DNA from: Vibrio echinoideorum
Lineage (GTDB): Bacteria; Pseudomonadota; Gammaproteobacteria; Enterobacterales; Vibrionaceae
Assembly: GCF_024347455.1 (NCBI RefSeq)
Contig: NZ_AP025484.1
Location: forward strand, 1,550,001 to 1,614,000
Direction of reading: 5' to 3'
DNA length: 64,000 nucleotides
Below are positions 28,627 to 37,487 of the stretch, in pieces; position 1 is the first letter of the stretch, and each line of letters opens with the position of its first letter. The translations under genes and the position numbers were made by a program. The notes beneath the pieces are model-generated. The model had not been told where the DNA came from and ran no database searches. It was given only the letters and a program-made list of their open reading frames with translations.

Positions 28627-29184
28627 TCATTCTGCAACTAATAAGACGCTAAATTTATATTGTGCGGCGTTGTACTGGTAAACCTCACCATTAATCGAAT
28701 CAAACGTCATCACGCTCTGACCATCACTCGCAGGAGTTGAACTCCATATAAACGAAGCTAAGTTTCCAGCTTCAACGTTAAACGTCTCACCAAACACCTT
28801 GTGACTTATTGCTGGAGAGTGGCAAGCCACTTCTTTTAATGACACTAACTCTTTGATGTTTGGCATGCGCCACTCTTTTTCACCACCGAACTGATGCAAC
28901 GCATGGCTGCCACTCTGGTCATTAATTGATTCAACCATAGCAAGCGCACTCTGCCAGTGGTACGTTTCAGCTGGCCCACTACAAGCTAATGTCTTCGTAT
29001 CCCAAGTTTTGCCCAGCTGGCAACGCATCCAAGTTAATCCTGTCAGTTCATCGCTAAACGTCCCATTATCATTCGCGACATAACGCGTGCTCGGCGCCGA
29101 TTTTTCCATATCTAAACTGCACTCTTGTGCCATTGCACCCGCAGAAAACAGAGCCATTAAAGTGATGGAGAGTAAATTTTTCAT
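28627..29184 (-). CDS. Secreted DUF1566 domain protein
   Basis: The 185-residue protein has a signal peptide (cleavage after AMA near residue 19) and a DUF1566 domain, recognised by GLTWMRC near residue 49, WRMPNIKELVSL near residue 105 and IWSSTP near 146. Five cysteines after the signal suggest disulphides in the periplasm or outside. DUF1566 has a C-type-lectin/FGE-like fold in its characterised relatives; its ligand is unknown. It is the last gene of the Fur-box operon and starts two bases after the preceding stop codon. AAGG precedes the ATG. Confidence 0.8.
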   Translation of the reverse strand: MKNLLSITLMALFSAGAMAQECSLDMEKSAPSTRYVANDNGTFSDELTGLTWMRCQLGKTWDTKTLACSGPAETYHWQSALAMVESINDQSGSHALHQFGGEKEWRMPNIKELVSLKEVACHSPAISHKVFGETFNVEAGNLASFIWSSTPASDGQSVMTFDSINGEVYQYNAAQYKFSVLLVAE

Positions 29185-29186
29185 AT

Positions 29187-30671
29187 CTATTGACCTTGTA
29201 GTGAAACTAAACGAACTGGAAATTGGTACGAGTCATAATTATCTGAAGAATCAACATCACCTGAATAGATCTCTATAGAACCAACAACTCCTCTATCTGA
29301 GCCTTGTGTTCCAATCTCGTTATAATAGAAGCCACCTTCAACAGCGCCATTTGTGTATTGGCTATAAGTTATGGATTGAGTCCATACCGAGCCAGTGTAA
29401 GTTGTATAGTCAATACCAAGGGTTTGATGTGGGAAGTACTTGTAAGTTAAACCATAAACTTCACCGTCCGAGTTGGTTTCTGTCTCACCGAAGTCGAGCA
29501 CGTTGTAGAATTCATGGAACGTTGGTAAGCGCCAATCTGACTTGCCGCATAAGTTCATTGCATTGATATGTTCAACGTAATCTTGAGTGGTACATATCGC
29601 ATCACCTTTCGTTTTACACGTCGCTAAATCAACATCTTGATCGTAAGGCGTTACTATTCCGGGTAACTCAAGCGCTAATATGCGATCTTTATGTTGAATA
29701 GAGCTTTCATCATCCGTTTTCGACTCCCAAATCAAACCACTGCGTTGATCCAAAACACAAGACCACTCCGCAGCATCATCAGCAAGCACCTGGCCATTTG
29801 AATCTAGCTTTGCGAACTGGAAACCATTGCCGGTATTGGCATTCAGCTCTGTTTTATCAAATCCGTATTCTGCATCTTGACCTGGGAATGAACTCTGTGG
29901 TTCAACGACATTTTGTGTGTCATCGATATCTGAGAAATAGCGTAAAACACCCGTATCATTCAATGCTGTCGCAGCTTTTAGCTCTCCTTCGAGGAAATTT
30001 GCAAAAGCAGTAACTTGGTCATTATCTAGTACTCCACCCACATAATCGGCCGCACTCTTATCAAATTTCGCACTCAATTGAGCCAGCATGAACGCGCGAT
30101 TAGAGTGCTTAAACGCCTTAATTGTTGATACGACATTTTGTTCCAGACTCGCGAGTTCAGATGCAGATAAATCGTCTTGGATATCGCCAGAGATCGTAAT
30201 GCCACTTTTCGCCAACTGCGCTTTTAATTTGTTGTTTGCCTCAGCTACCGTTAACCCGTCTGCGACATAACCCGCCAATAGTGAACTGATACCATTAATC
30301 TCATTTCCAGTATTTTTTTGAAGACCGGGAGCAGCAATATAAGCGTAAGAAGATGCAGAACCGCTCGTGCTATTAGCTGCAATCCCTGTGTCCACCTGAG
30401 CTAACAAAGGCACAGATAAAATCGACTTTTTAGTACTGGTGATACTAAATTCGCCATTCGCGTTGGCTGTAGAACTTGGTTCCCCGCTATCGCACATGTA
30501 GTTTTGATTTATGTCTGCGCAGACCTTGCTTTGTAAATCTACATTCTGTGCTGTCACTGTACCTGACACGGTATAGGTTGGTGCAGCTGATGCAGAGGTA
30601 TCGGAACTGCCCGAACCACCGCAGCCAGCAAGAGCCAAAGAGATGGCCAAAATTGTCAATTGAGGTTTCAT
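29187..30671 (-). CDS. DUF1566 lipoprotein
   Basis: The 494-residue protein has a lipoprotein signal with lipobox LAGC (Cys17), followed by GGSGSSDTS. An N-terminal carboxypeptidase-regulatory/Ig-like segment (YTVSGTVTAQNVDLQSKVCADINQN in two runs, about 32-58) precedes a helical middle and a C-terminal DUF1566 domain (about 285-490, with SGLIWESK, WRLPTFHEFYNVLDF and SVWTQS). Residues Gly-Gly after the Cys favour sorting to the outer membrane. It sits between the metalloprotease and a second DUF1566 gene with gaps of only four and two bases. Function is unknown; a surface ligand- or haemoprotein-binding role is an inference from context. Confidence 0.8.
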   Translation of the reverse strand: MKPQLTILAISLALAGCGGSGSSDTSASAAPTYTVSGTVTAQNVDLQSKVCADINQNYMCDSGEPSSTANANGEFSITSTKKSILSVPLLAQVDTGIAANSTSGSASSYAYIAAPGLQKNTGNEINGISSLLAGYVADGLTVAEANNKLKAQLAKSGITISGDIQDDLSASELASLEQNVVSTIKAFKHSNRAFMLAQLSAKFDKSAADYVGGVLDNDQVTAFANFLEGELKAATALNDTGVLRYFSDIDDTQNVVEPQSSFPGQDAEYGFDKTELNANTGNGFQFAKLDSNGQVLADDAAEWSCVLDQRSGLIWESKTDDESSIQHKDRILALELPGIVTPYDQDVDLATCKTKGDAICTTQDYVEHINAMNLCGKSDWRLPTFHEFYNVLDFGETETNSDGEVYGLTYKYFPHQTLGIDYTTYTGSVWTQSITYSQYTNGAVEGGFYYNEIGTQGSDRGVVGSIEIYSGDVDSSDNYDSYQFPVRLVSLQGQ

Positions 30672-30675
30672 AGAG

Positions 30676-33003
30676 TTATCTTCTTGTTTTGTTTTTAAAG
30701 AGCCTTGCCATCAGAGACAAGTAACGCGTACCAAATGACCTGCCGAACGAGATCAAGGACATAAATAAAATTGATATGAGTGAAGCTGAACCACCAGAAG
30801 AGCTACTCGCAACGGTTGGTTCTTGAGGTGAAGTCGTCGTTTCACCACATTCGTATTTCGAAATAGTGCCGAGTCCCCAACGCTTTAGGTTCCCAGTTTC
30901 ACCATTCACATAATCGGCGATTTCTAAACGCCAAGACCCGTTAATAGGCTCACCCTTAAACGAATCAAGAACCGAGTCATGCTTGAGCGTGAAGTAACCA
31001 TCAAAGCCAGAAAATCGCGTCGACTTATGGTTAAGTAAATCGACCCGTGTTCCCTTCGGTGAAATCAGAGTGACCACTAAATCGCTTAAACGAGGGTGTT
31101 CGATATCTAAATACATACCAAAATTTTCGTCTGCGACCTGAGCCGTTCCATTTAGAGTGAAATTGAATGTTTTAAAGCCAACGATCGGCTGATTAGTCGA
31201 GCTAAACCGGCTATCAGGAAGGTAACTGTTTACTTCTTTGATATCAGATTCGAGTACAGGTAAGCCATATACAAGAGACAAATCGTGCTGCCAATTTTGT
31301 GATTTGAGGGCATCGTTGTATCGGTAATCGACACTCGTATTCATAGCAACAGAAGATCCACACATCTCGCCTTTCGGAAGCGTCGCCTCTATCGACAATT
31401 GATCAACCGGATCGCTAACGAACGACTTCACCAATTCTGAAATATTGATTTGGCCATCCACTTGAGCCTGTCTTAACGTCGGGTACAACTCAATCGTCAA
31501 CGGCTTATTTGGATCAATATATCGATCAGCGACCTCTACCTTAAAGGGCTCGATGATCAACCCATGCACATCAAATTTTTGCTTCAATATTTCGGCATAA
31601 TCTCGATTTGGATATAGCTGTTGAGCCACAAACAGTGTGCTCTCAGCTAGGTCATGCATTTTCAATCCACGACCTAGCCCGTACATAGACTCGAGTACGA
31701 TTGAATCGAACTCTTTAAAAGCCACTTCTCCATACTGTTCAACCGATGCTTTCAGAGCCTGGAACAAAGGCGTTGACCAAAGCTCATCCCCTAGTTCACC
31801 AGCAACACTTTCATGAGGACGATATTCCGCTTGTCTAAAGTAACGTGCTCTTTGATTCCATAGGCTACGAGTGGTATTTCTTACCCCAAAGTAACCATCC
31901 CAGTTAAAGACAGTATCAATCTCGAACTCTTGCCCTCGCGTCTGTGCATTTTCATACTGAGTACGAAAGCTAAAACTACCCGCCCAGTAGTCTCCAAACC
32001 CTTCACCGATGGCACCTGTATGGCCGTAAGCCCAATCTTTTACGATGTGATAATGAATCCCATGGCCAAGCTCATGCAGAATCACATCACCATCTAATGC
32101 ATCAGGTGAGCCACCGCCAATACCAAACAAAGCCGCTTTGGAACCATAATAATACGTCGAGTTATCTGCAGATAAACCTCTGCCATCGAACTCAAGAGGG
32201 GCATCAAACAGATCAAAGCCCAAGCTGCTGATATAGCGTAAAGACTGATCTAGATGAGCAAATACCATCAATTGTAGGAATCGCACATCTTGCCAATCCA
32301 CATTTTGCAGCTCGTTCAGATCGGCAAACTTTGTAACACCTTCAGCTGCGAGAAAGTTTGAACTGTCACGGTTTATGACAGCACCTGAGTCGGAGTCAAT
32401 CGAATATAAGGCCGCTGCGTCGACCTGAGATACACGAGCATTGGTAAGGTAAATTCCATCACTATGATCCAACACCTCGACATCGGCTTGCATGTAATGT
32501 GGGAGACTTGGGTATTGGCTCACATCAGTTAGCAAACTTACTGGTGGCTCAGCTCTGTCCATGGTTCTCAAATCAGGACTGAACACATTCACATGCGTCG
32601 CAAAAATTTGCCCACTGCTTAAGCTCGGCGCACGCTCTGCTTCTAATAAGCGAGGAGCTTCCAGCTCAGCAGCCGTTGTCGGATTTCCGTTGAGTAACAC
32701 GGTATTTTCTAAGCTTCTGAAAACGCGTGAAACCTGCTCGTCAGAATTAGTGGATAGGACCACAGATTTCTGTTGTTGGTACTCACCTTCGATCAATAAG
32801 TCGAAGTTGTAGTGATGTCCCAACTTAGACTGCGTTTGATAGCGAAACCTCAGCGTACCGACCTCTGGGTAAGCTTGTTCTAAATACGCTTTGGCTTCCT
32901 GCTGCGTTGATACAACAGTATTACCGAGAGGGTAATCCCACTCGGCGCCACTGCTTGTTGCTGAAACCAACAACAAAGCAAGGTATAGAGGACTCTTTTT
33001 CAT
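30676..33003 (-). CDS. Secreted zinc metalloprotease with P domain and GlyGly-CTERM-like tail
   Basis: The 775-residue precursor has a signal peptide (cleavage after SGA, residue 20), a propeptide, and a gluzincin catalytic domain with HELGH at 310-314 and the downstream glutamate in GEGFGDYW (333-340), as in M4/M36 peptidases. A C-terminal P/Homo-B domain (about 625-725, with HPRLSDLVVTLISP, NGSWRLEIAD and LKRWGL) follows. The tail has SSSSGGSAS, a hydrophobic helix and a basic end. This resembles the GlyGly-CTERM signal cut by rhombosortase during type II secretion. AAGGAGG precedes the ATG. It is the third gene of the Fur-box operon, ten bases after hutR. Confidence 0.82.
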   Translation of the reverse strand: MKKSPLYLALLLVSATSSGAEWDYPLGNTVVSTQQEAKAYLEQAYPEVGTLRFRYQTQSKLGHHYNFDLLIEGEYQQQKSVVLSTNSDEQVSRVFRSLENTVLLNGNPTTAAELEAPRLLEAERAPSLSSGQIFATHVNVFSPDLRTMDRAEPPVSLLTDVSQYPSLPHYMQADVEVLDHSDGIYLTNARVSQVDAAALYSIDSDSGAVINRDSSNFLAAEGVTKFADLNELQNVDWQDVRFLQLMVFAHLDQSLRYISSLGFDLFDAPLEFDGRGLSADNSTYYYGSKAALFGIGGGSPDALDGDVILHELGHGIHYHIVKDWAYGHTGAIGEGFGDYWAGSFSFRTQYENAQTRGQEFEIDTVFNWDGYFGVRNTTRSLWNQRARYFRQAEYRPHESVAGELGDELWSTPLFQALKASVEQYGEVAFKEFDSIVLESMYGLGRGLKMHDLAESTLFVAQQLYPNRDYAEILKQKFDVHGLIIEPFKVEVADRYIDPNKPLTIELYPTLRQAQVDGQINISELVKSFVSDPVDQLSIEATLPKGEMCGSSVAMNTSVDYRYNDALKSQNWQHDLSLVYGLPVLESDIKEVNSYLPDSRFSSTNQPIVGFKTFNFTLNGTAQVADENFGMYLDIEHPRLSDLVVTLISPKGTRVDLLNHKSTRFSGFDGYFTLKHDSVLDSFKGEPINGSWRLEIADYVNGETGNLKRWGLGTISKYECGETTTSPQEPTVASSSSGGSASLISILFMSLISFGRSFGTRYLSLMARLFKNKTRR

Positions 33004-33012
33004 ATGTCCTCC

Positions 33013-35154
33013 TTAAAACGCATACTTGGCGTTAACGGTGAAGTAACGACCAGGTTCTGTAGAGTAAACTTTATTACTATCAGCTATGCCCGCGACATCT
33101 TGGTAACGGATGTATTCTTTGTCGAAAAGGTTGATAACGTTGGCGCTGACATCCAAACCAAAGGTCCAAGAGTAACTTACACCAAGGTCAACACTCGCCC
33201 AGCCAGAAGTAGTCGCACAGTCAGTAACGATACCTAAATCATCTTCACATTGAGGCACGTTGCCCATCGCTTGTGCCCAATTAACCTGTGCATACGCTGA
33301 TAATGCATTGTTGTCATAAGCAATGCCGGCATTACCTTCCCAAGGCGTTAGTGTGCGAACTTTTTCTCCATCCTCATCTTCTCCATCAACATAGCCGACT
33401 TTTGTATTCACACTCCAAAATTCGCTTAAATGGTGTGCGACAGATGCTTCAATGCCATACGTCTCGACTCCATTTACGTTTTGATACTGCTTGTAGTAGT
33501 TACCTGTATTTGGGTCCGGCACAAACGTGACCTGTTTAACGTCGATAAAATTATCGAACTTCTGATAGAAAACAGCCGCATATAGCTGTGTTTGTCCATT
33601 ATCAAACTTACTGCCCAGTTCAAACGAATCACTGGTTTCAGCCTCAAGGTCCATATTTGGCACAATGACAAATGGGGTAATTGGGACAAAATCATGGTTC
33701 TGATAACCATAAATTTTGTCATAACCCGGTGCTCTAAAGCCGTGGTTGTACGAAAGGTAGGTATTTAGCGAGTCTGTTAACTGATAGCTAACCGATAAGC
33801 TAGGAGAAAACTCGTTCGAATTTTGTTCCTTCACTTCGTAGCCATTGATTGTGCTCTGTGATTCAGGTTTCAACTGGTGTAAATCAACACGGGCTCCTGC
33901 CGTCACAGTCCAATGGTCAATTTCAATCGCGTCACGAATAAAAGCGGCAAAGTTGTACGAGCGGGCTGGAGCAAAAGGGACATCCGCGTTAAGTGACACT
34001 CCGTTCCAATCTAAAACAGAAGATTGACTTGGACGCTCATGGAGGTTGGTTTCCATACTCACGCCATAAGACAAGGTATGGCTCATGTTTTGATGTTGGA
34101 ATGCGCTAATAAAATCGGCGTTTACACCGAGAAGCTGATCCGTAAAACCACGAACATCAATCGTTCTACGTAACTCAGAAACGTTATTGTTGGTTCGAGA
34201 CATCAAACGATTGGTGGTATCTTCATTAGTCATATCACGCCAATAGATCTTGGCATCTAATTCCTCAAACCAAGTATTGGCAGGTAGGTACTCAAACCCC
34301 GCATACGCAGAGAACGTCTCGGTAGAAGACTGTTGGTCAAAATCTTCAGTGTCCCATTTGCCGTCCTTTTGGATCTTAGAAGACCCTTCTTTACGACTTG
34401 AATTCTCTTTGTAATACTCAACATTACCTTTGAGCATTAAGGCGTCACTTGACCAGTAGTTCAGGGTGTAACCACCACCGACGCCATCGATACTTCGGTT
34501 ATATAGGTCTTCATCAAAATTACGGGTTTCTTCACCTTCCCAATAAGAAAGATTGGCCAAGCTTTCGAACTTGCCTGAACGGAAAGCAAGATTTGTCGCG
34601 CCTTTGTATTTATTACTGATACCGGTATAGGTTGCAGAGACGTCACTATAGAAATCTTTGTCGTCGAGGTAGTCTCCCGGCTTTTTAGATCTCACAACCA
34701 CAACACCACCAATCGCACCGGACCCATACACAGACGAGCTCGCACCTTTGATGACTTCAATACTGTCGAGGTTCGACATATCGAATGAGTTGCGCCCTAT
34801 TTTGTCGTTGATGTCATTAGCCCCAAAACCATCAGCAGATTTTATCCCGTCTTTTACAATCAAAATCCGGTTACCTGTCATACCGCGAATAGTAATGTTT
34901 TGCGGTCGTCCTGCCCCCCCAGAAACACTGACTCCAGGTTCACTCTTTATTGCGTCGTAAAGTTCTGTTGCGCCTTTTTTTTCTAGGTCTTCACCCGTGA
35001 TCACGGCAACTGAACCTGCTACTTCAGATAACGGTTGCTCTATTTTGTTCGCCGTTACGAGCACCTCTTCAAAGTGGTAAACCTCAGATTCGGCGTACAC
35101 GACGTTGGCAGCAAGTACACTCAGTACTGCCGCTGATAGGGGGGAAAGCTTCAT
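33013..35154 (-). CDS. hutR: TonB-dependent haem/haemoglobin receptor, HutR-like
   Basis: The 713-residue outer-membrane receptor has a signal peptide (cleavage after VYA, residue 21), a TonB box near FEEVLVTAN, a plug domain (about 35-150) and a 22-strand barrel ending in AF. The haem-receptor motifs are present: FRAPGYDKIYG near residue 470 and a PNMDL variant of NPNL about 30 residues later. In V. cholerae HutR is a haem receptor encoded with the oligopeptidase gene ptrB and regulated by Fur; the same order is seen here. Its ATG overlaps the end of ptrB. The HutR assignment rests on family features and synteny. Confidence 0.85.
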   Translation of the reverse strand: MKLSPLSAAVLSVLAANVVYAESEVYHFEEVLVTANKIEQPLSEVAGSVAVITGEDLEKKGATELYDAIKSEPGVSVSGGAGRPQNITIRGMTGNRILIVKDGIKSADGFGANDINDKIGRNSFDMSNLDSIEVIKGASSSVYGSGAIGGVVVVRSKKPGDYLDDKDFYSDVSATYTGISNKYKGATNLAFRSGKFESLANLSYWEGEETRNFDEDLYNRSIDGVGGGYTLNYWSSDALMLKGNVEYYKENSSRKEGSSKIQKDGKWDTEDFDQQSSTETFSAYAGFEYLPANTWFEELDAKIYWRDMTNEDTTNRLMSRTNNNVSELRRTIDVRGFTDQLLGVNADFISAFQHQNMSHTLSYGVSMETNLHERPSQSSVLDWNGVSLNADVPFAPARSYNFAAFIRDAIEIDHWTVTAGARVDLHQLKPESQSTINGYEVKEQNSNEFSPSLSVSYQLTDSLNTYLSYNHGFRAPGYDKIYGYQNHDFVPITPFVIVPNMDLEAETSDSFELGSKFDNGQTQLYAAVFYQKFDNFIDVKQVTFVPDPNTGNYYKQYQNVNGVETYGIEASVAHHLSEFWSVNTKVGYVDGEDEDGEKVRTLTPWEGNAGIAYDNNALSAYAQVNWAQAMGNVPQCEDDLGIVTDCATTSGWASVDLGVSYSWTFGLDVSANVINLFDKEYIRYQDVAGIADSNKVYSTEPGRYFTVNAKYAF

Positions 35155-37176
35155 TTACTGCTCCGCTTTAATGTCTTTCAGGGTAAGTGATAAAAGGAAT
35201 GCGTATTCAAACGCTTGTTGTGCTAAGGATTTTCGTCTGTCTGTCGAATGTCCTTGAGTAAAGTTTGTCGACAATAGATAAGGCCCACTTCCAGTCGTTA
35301 GCTCGCTTAATTTTGCGTAATACTTAGCCCCTTCCCAATAGGGAACGCGGCGATCATTGAGGCCAACTTGAATCAATATCGGTGGGTAATTTTGTTCGCT
35401 AAGATTTAGATAAGGGTCATATTGCTGCATTACCTTCAATTCATCGGCAATGTTTGGATTGCCCCACTCACCGTACTGCTGAGCTGTTAGAGGTAATGCA
35501 GAATCAGACATGCTATTAACAACATCAACAAATGGCACTTTAAGGACAGCACCATCAAACAAGTCAGGAGCTTGATTTAAAGCTGCAGCAACAAGAGTGC
35601 CACCAGCACTTCCACCCATCGCATAAATAGGGCGCTTACCAAGATTGTATGCTGTCAAATCACGAGCAACTGCGATGAAATCCAAGATGGCATTTTCTTT
35701 TTTAATCCCCTTACCGGCTTGATACCAAGACTCACCATAAAACCCGCCCCCACGAACATGTGCAATTGCATAAATAACACCTTCATCAAGTAAGCTAATA
35801 ATTTGTGGCATGAAATAGGGCTTCATCGTCATGCCATAAGCCCCGTATCCATACAAAAACACTGGTGTGGTCTTAATCAATTTGTCTTTGCGATAAGCCA
35901 AAGTGACTGGAATCGTTACCCCACCAGAATTCACCATAACTTGCTCGGTTTGATACGCTGATTGTTGGTATTGAGGGTAATGGTCTTGAGAGAAGCGTTC
36001 TCGTTGTAAAGTATCAGTATTCAACCGGACCCACTTCGCAGGCTGAGTCAGAGACATGCTGCGAATGTGCAATTTGTTACTTTGGTAGTCGCCCACTTGG
36101 CTTACCCAAGCAACTTGGCCCACGTCAGCCAATAACTGGCTTGAACGATAACGATTATCTTTGTCGAGAAAGTTTAGAGACTGAAACGCACCACTTTGGC
36201 TAACAACCACAGCGCCGGATTCAAACAGATAAAAGTTACTGATTCTGGAATCGTCATTAGGTGCATAGATCGTTTGCCACTGAATTACTTGTGCAGCCTG
36301 ACTGAGTGGAGCTGAGTAAAAAGCGAAATCATTACGGGTATGGTTACTATTGGCATACAAGGTTGAACCCGCAACATCAACGTAGTATTCCACTCCCGCT
36401 TTACGTGACAAAAGTGGTTTGGAAATCTCACCTGTATCAAGATTTAGTAAACGTTGCTCGCTGGCGTTTTCACTGTTTGCCTGAACCACAGCAAATTGCT
36501 TATCACTGGAAAGGTAATACGAAAGCAACCAAGCGGGATCTAGCTCTTCGATTAAGCGGATTGGCTTGGACTCGCTTAAGAAATTTAGGGTTAACGCATA
36601 CGGTCTCGAAGTGTGTTGTTCAAGCTGAATTAAATACAGAGACTGACCATCTTTCGACCACGCAATCGAACTGTCTACATTTTGAGCTACTGGTGTCACT
36701 TGACGACTTTGAAGATCAACAACACTGACTTGGTAGTGCTCTGACCCAGTTACATCTTCTGCAATCGCGAGCTTTGTTTTACTTGAATTTAGGGCCCAAC
36801 CTCCTAGCTGATAGTAGTCAAAACCAACAGAGCGAGTGTCAATGTTGAGCAACTCAACTGAATTTGCACTCCCAACTTGTCGAGAGAGTAATACTCTCCC
36901 ATTGTTACGATTTTGGATCGCATACTCAAATCCACCGATTTCTTTCCATGGTTTATCAGCACGCGCAGGACGATGGTCTTGCCAATTTTGTTGTAAGGAT
37001 TCACTCAGAGATCGAACGCGTTCTTGATAAAGCTGAGTTTGATCATTCTGTTTATTAAGATAATTGAGTACTTCGCTAGCACTACGTGAATCATCCCTTA
37101 GCCAAGAGAACTGATCCGAAGCACCAACTCCTCCCGAAAAGGCGAGAACAAAAGCTAACAACACAAACGCTTTCAT
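35155..37176 (-). CDS. ptrB: Periplasmic oligopeptidase, S9 prolyl-oligopeptidase family
   Basis: The 673-residue enzyme has an N-terminal beta-propeller and a C-terminal alpha/beta-hydrolase domain. The triad is visible as Ser523 in GGSAGG, Asp608 in GLNDRRVPYWEG and His643 in QGHSTDRR. It belongs to the oligopeptidase B/prolyl oligopeptidase group, which cleaves short peptides. Unlike cytosolic E. coli PtrB, it starts with a signal peptide (MKAFVLLAFVLAFSGGVGA), so it should act in the periplasm. I chose the ATG at 37176; an in-frame TTG 18 codons earlier would disturb the signal. It is the first gene behind a strong Fur box. Confidence 0.85.
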   Translation of the reverse strand: MKAFVLLAFVLAFSGGVGASDQFSWLRDDSRSASEVLNYLNKQNDQTQLYQERVRSLSESLQQNWQDHRPARADKPWKEIGGFEYAIQNRNNGRVLLSRQVGSANSVELLNIDTRSVGFDYYQLGGWALNSSKTKLAIAEDVTGSEHYQVSVVDLQSRQVTPVAQNVDSSIAWSKDGQSLYLIQLEQHTSRPYALTLNFLSESKPIRLIEELDPAWLLSYYLSSDKQFAVVQANSENASEQRLLNLDTGEISKPLLSRKAGVEYYVDVAGSTLYANSNHTRNDFAFYSAPLSQAAQVIQWQTIYAPNDDSRISNFYLFESGAVVVSQSGAFQSLNFLDKDNRYRSSQLLADVGQVAWVSQVGDYQSNKLHIRSMSLTQPAKWVRLNTDTLQRERFSQDHYPQYQQSAYQTEQVMVNSGGVTIPVTLAYRKDKLIKTTPVFLYGYGAYGMTMKPYFMPQIISLLDEGVIYAIAHVRGGGFYGESWYQAGKGIKKENAILDFIAVARDLTAYNLGKRPIYAMGGSAGGTLVAAALNQAPDLFDGAVLKVPFVDVVNSMSDSALPLTAQQYGEWGNPNIADELKVMQQYDPYLNLSEQNYPPILIQVGLNDRRVPYWEGAKYYAKLSELTTGSGPYLLSTNFTQGHSTDRRKSLAQQAFEYAFLLSLTLKDIKAEQ

Positions 37177-37232
37177 AAATAAAACAAATCCATACGCTAA
37201 ATTAATAAATTTCGCGCATAATGCACCCAAAC

Positions 37233-37251
37233 GATAATGAGATCAATTATC
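37233..37251 (-). promoter_or_regulatory. Fur box upstream of ptrB-hutR operon
   Basis: GATAATGAGATCAATTATC matches the 19-bp Fur consensus GATAATGATAATCATTATC at 15 positions and keeps the palindromic ends. It lies 57 bp upstream of the chosen ptrB start codon. The operon should be repressed by Fur with iron and induced by iron starvation. Confidence 0.82.
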
Positions 37252-37487
37252 ATTTACACATATTCGTGAGATTAATCACAAGAAGAGTATCAATTAATGA
37301 TGGATTACTATTGTAATCTTGGAAGGAATTTATATTTAGATAAGCTTGAAAAATTAGTCGATAGTGTTCATTTAAATCAGAAAACTGACCATTTACAGAA
37401 TAAGCAAACGTTTACTAAGTTTGTGACACGACTACCTCCACTAAGGAAATTTTGAAAACTTGAATAACTTCGTTAGCACAGCAAACC

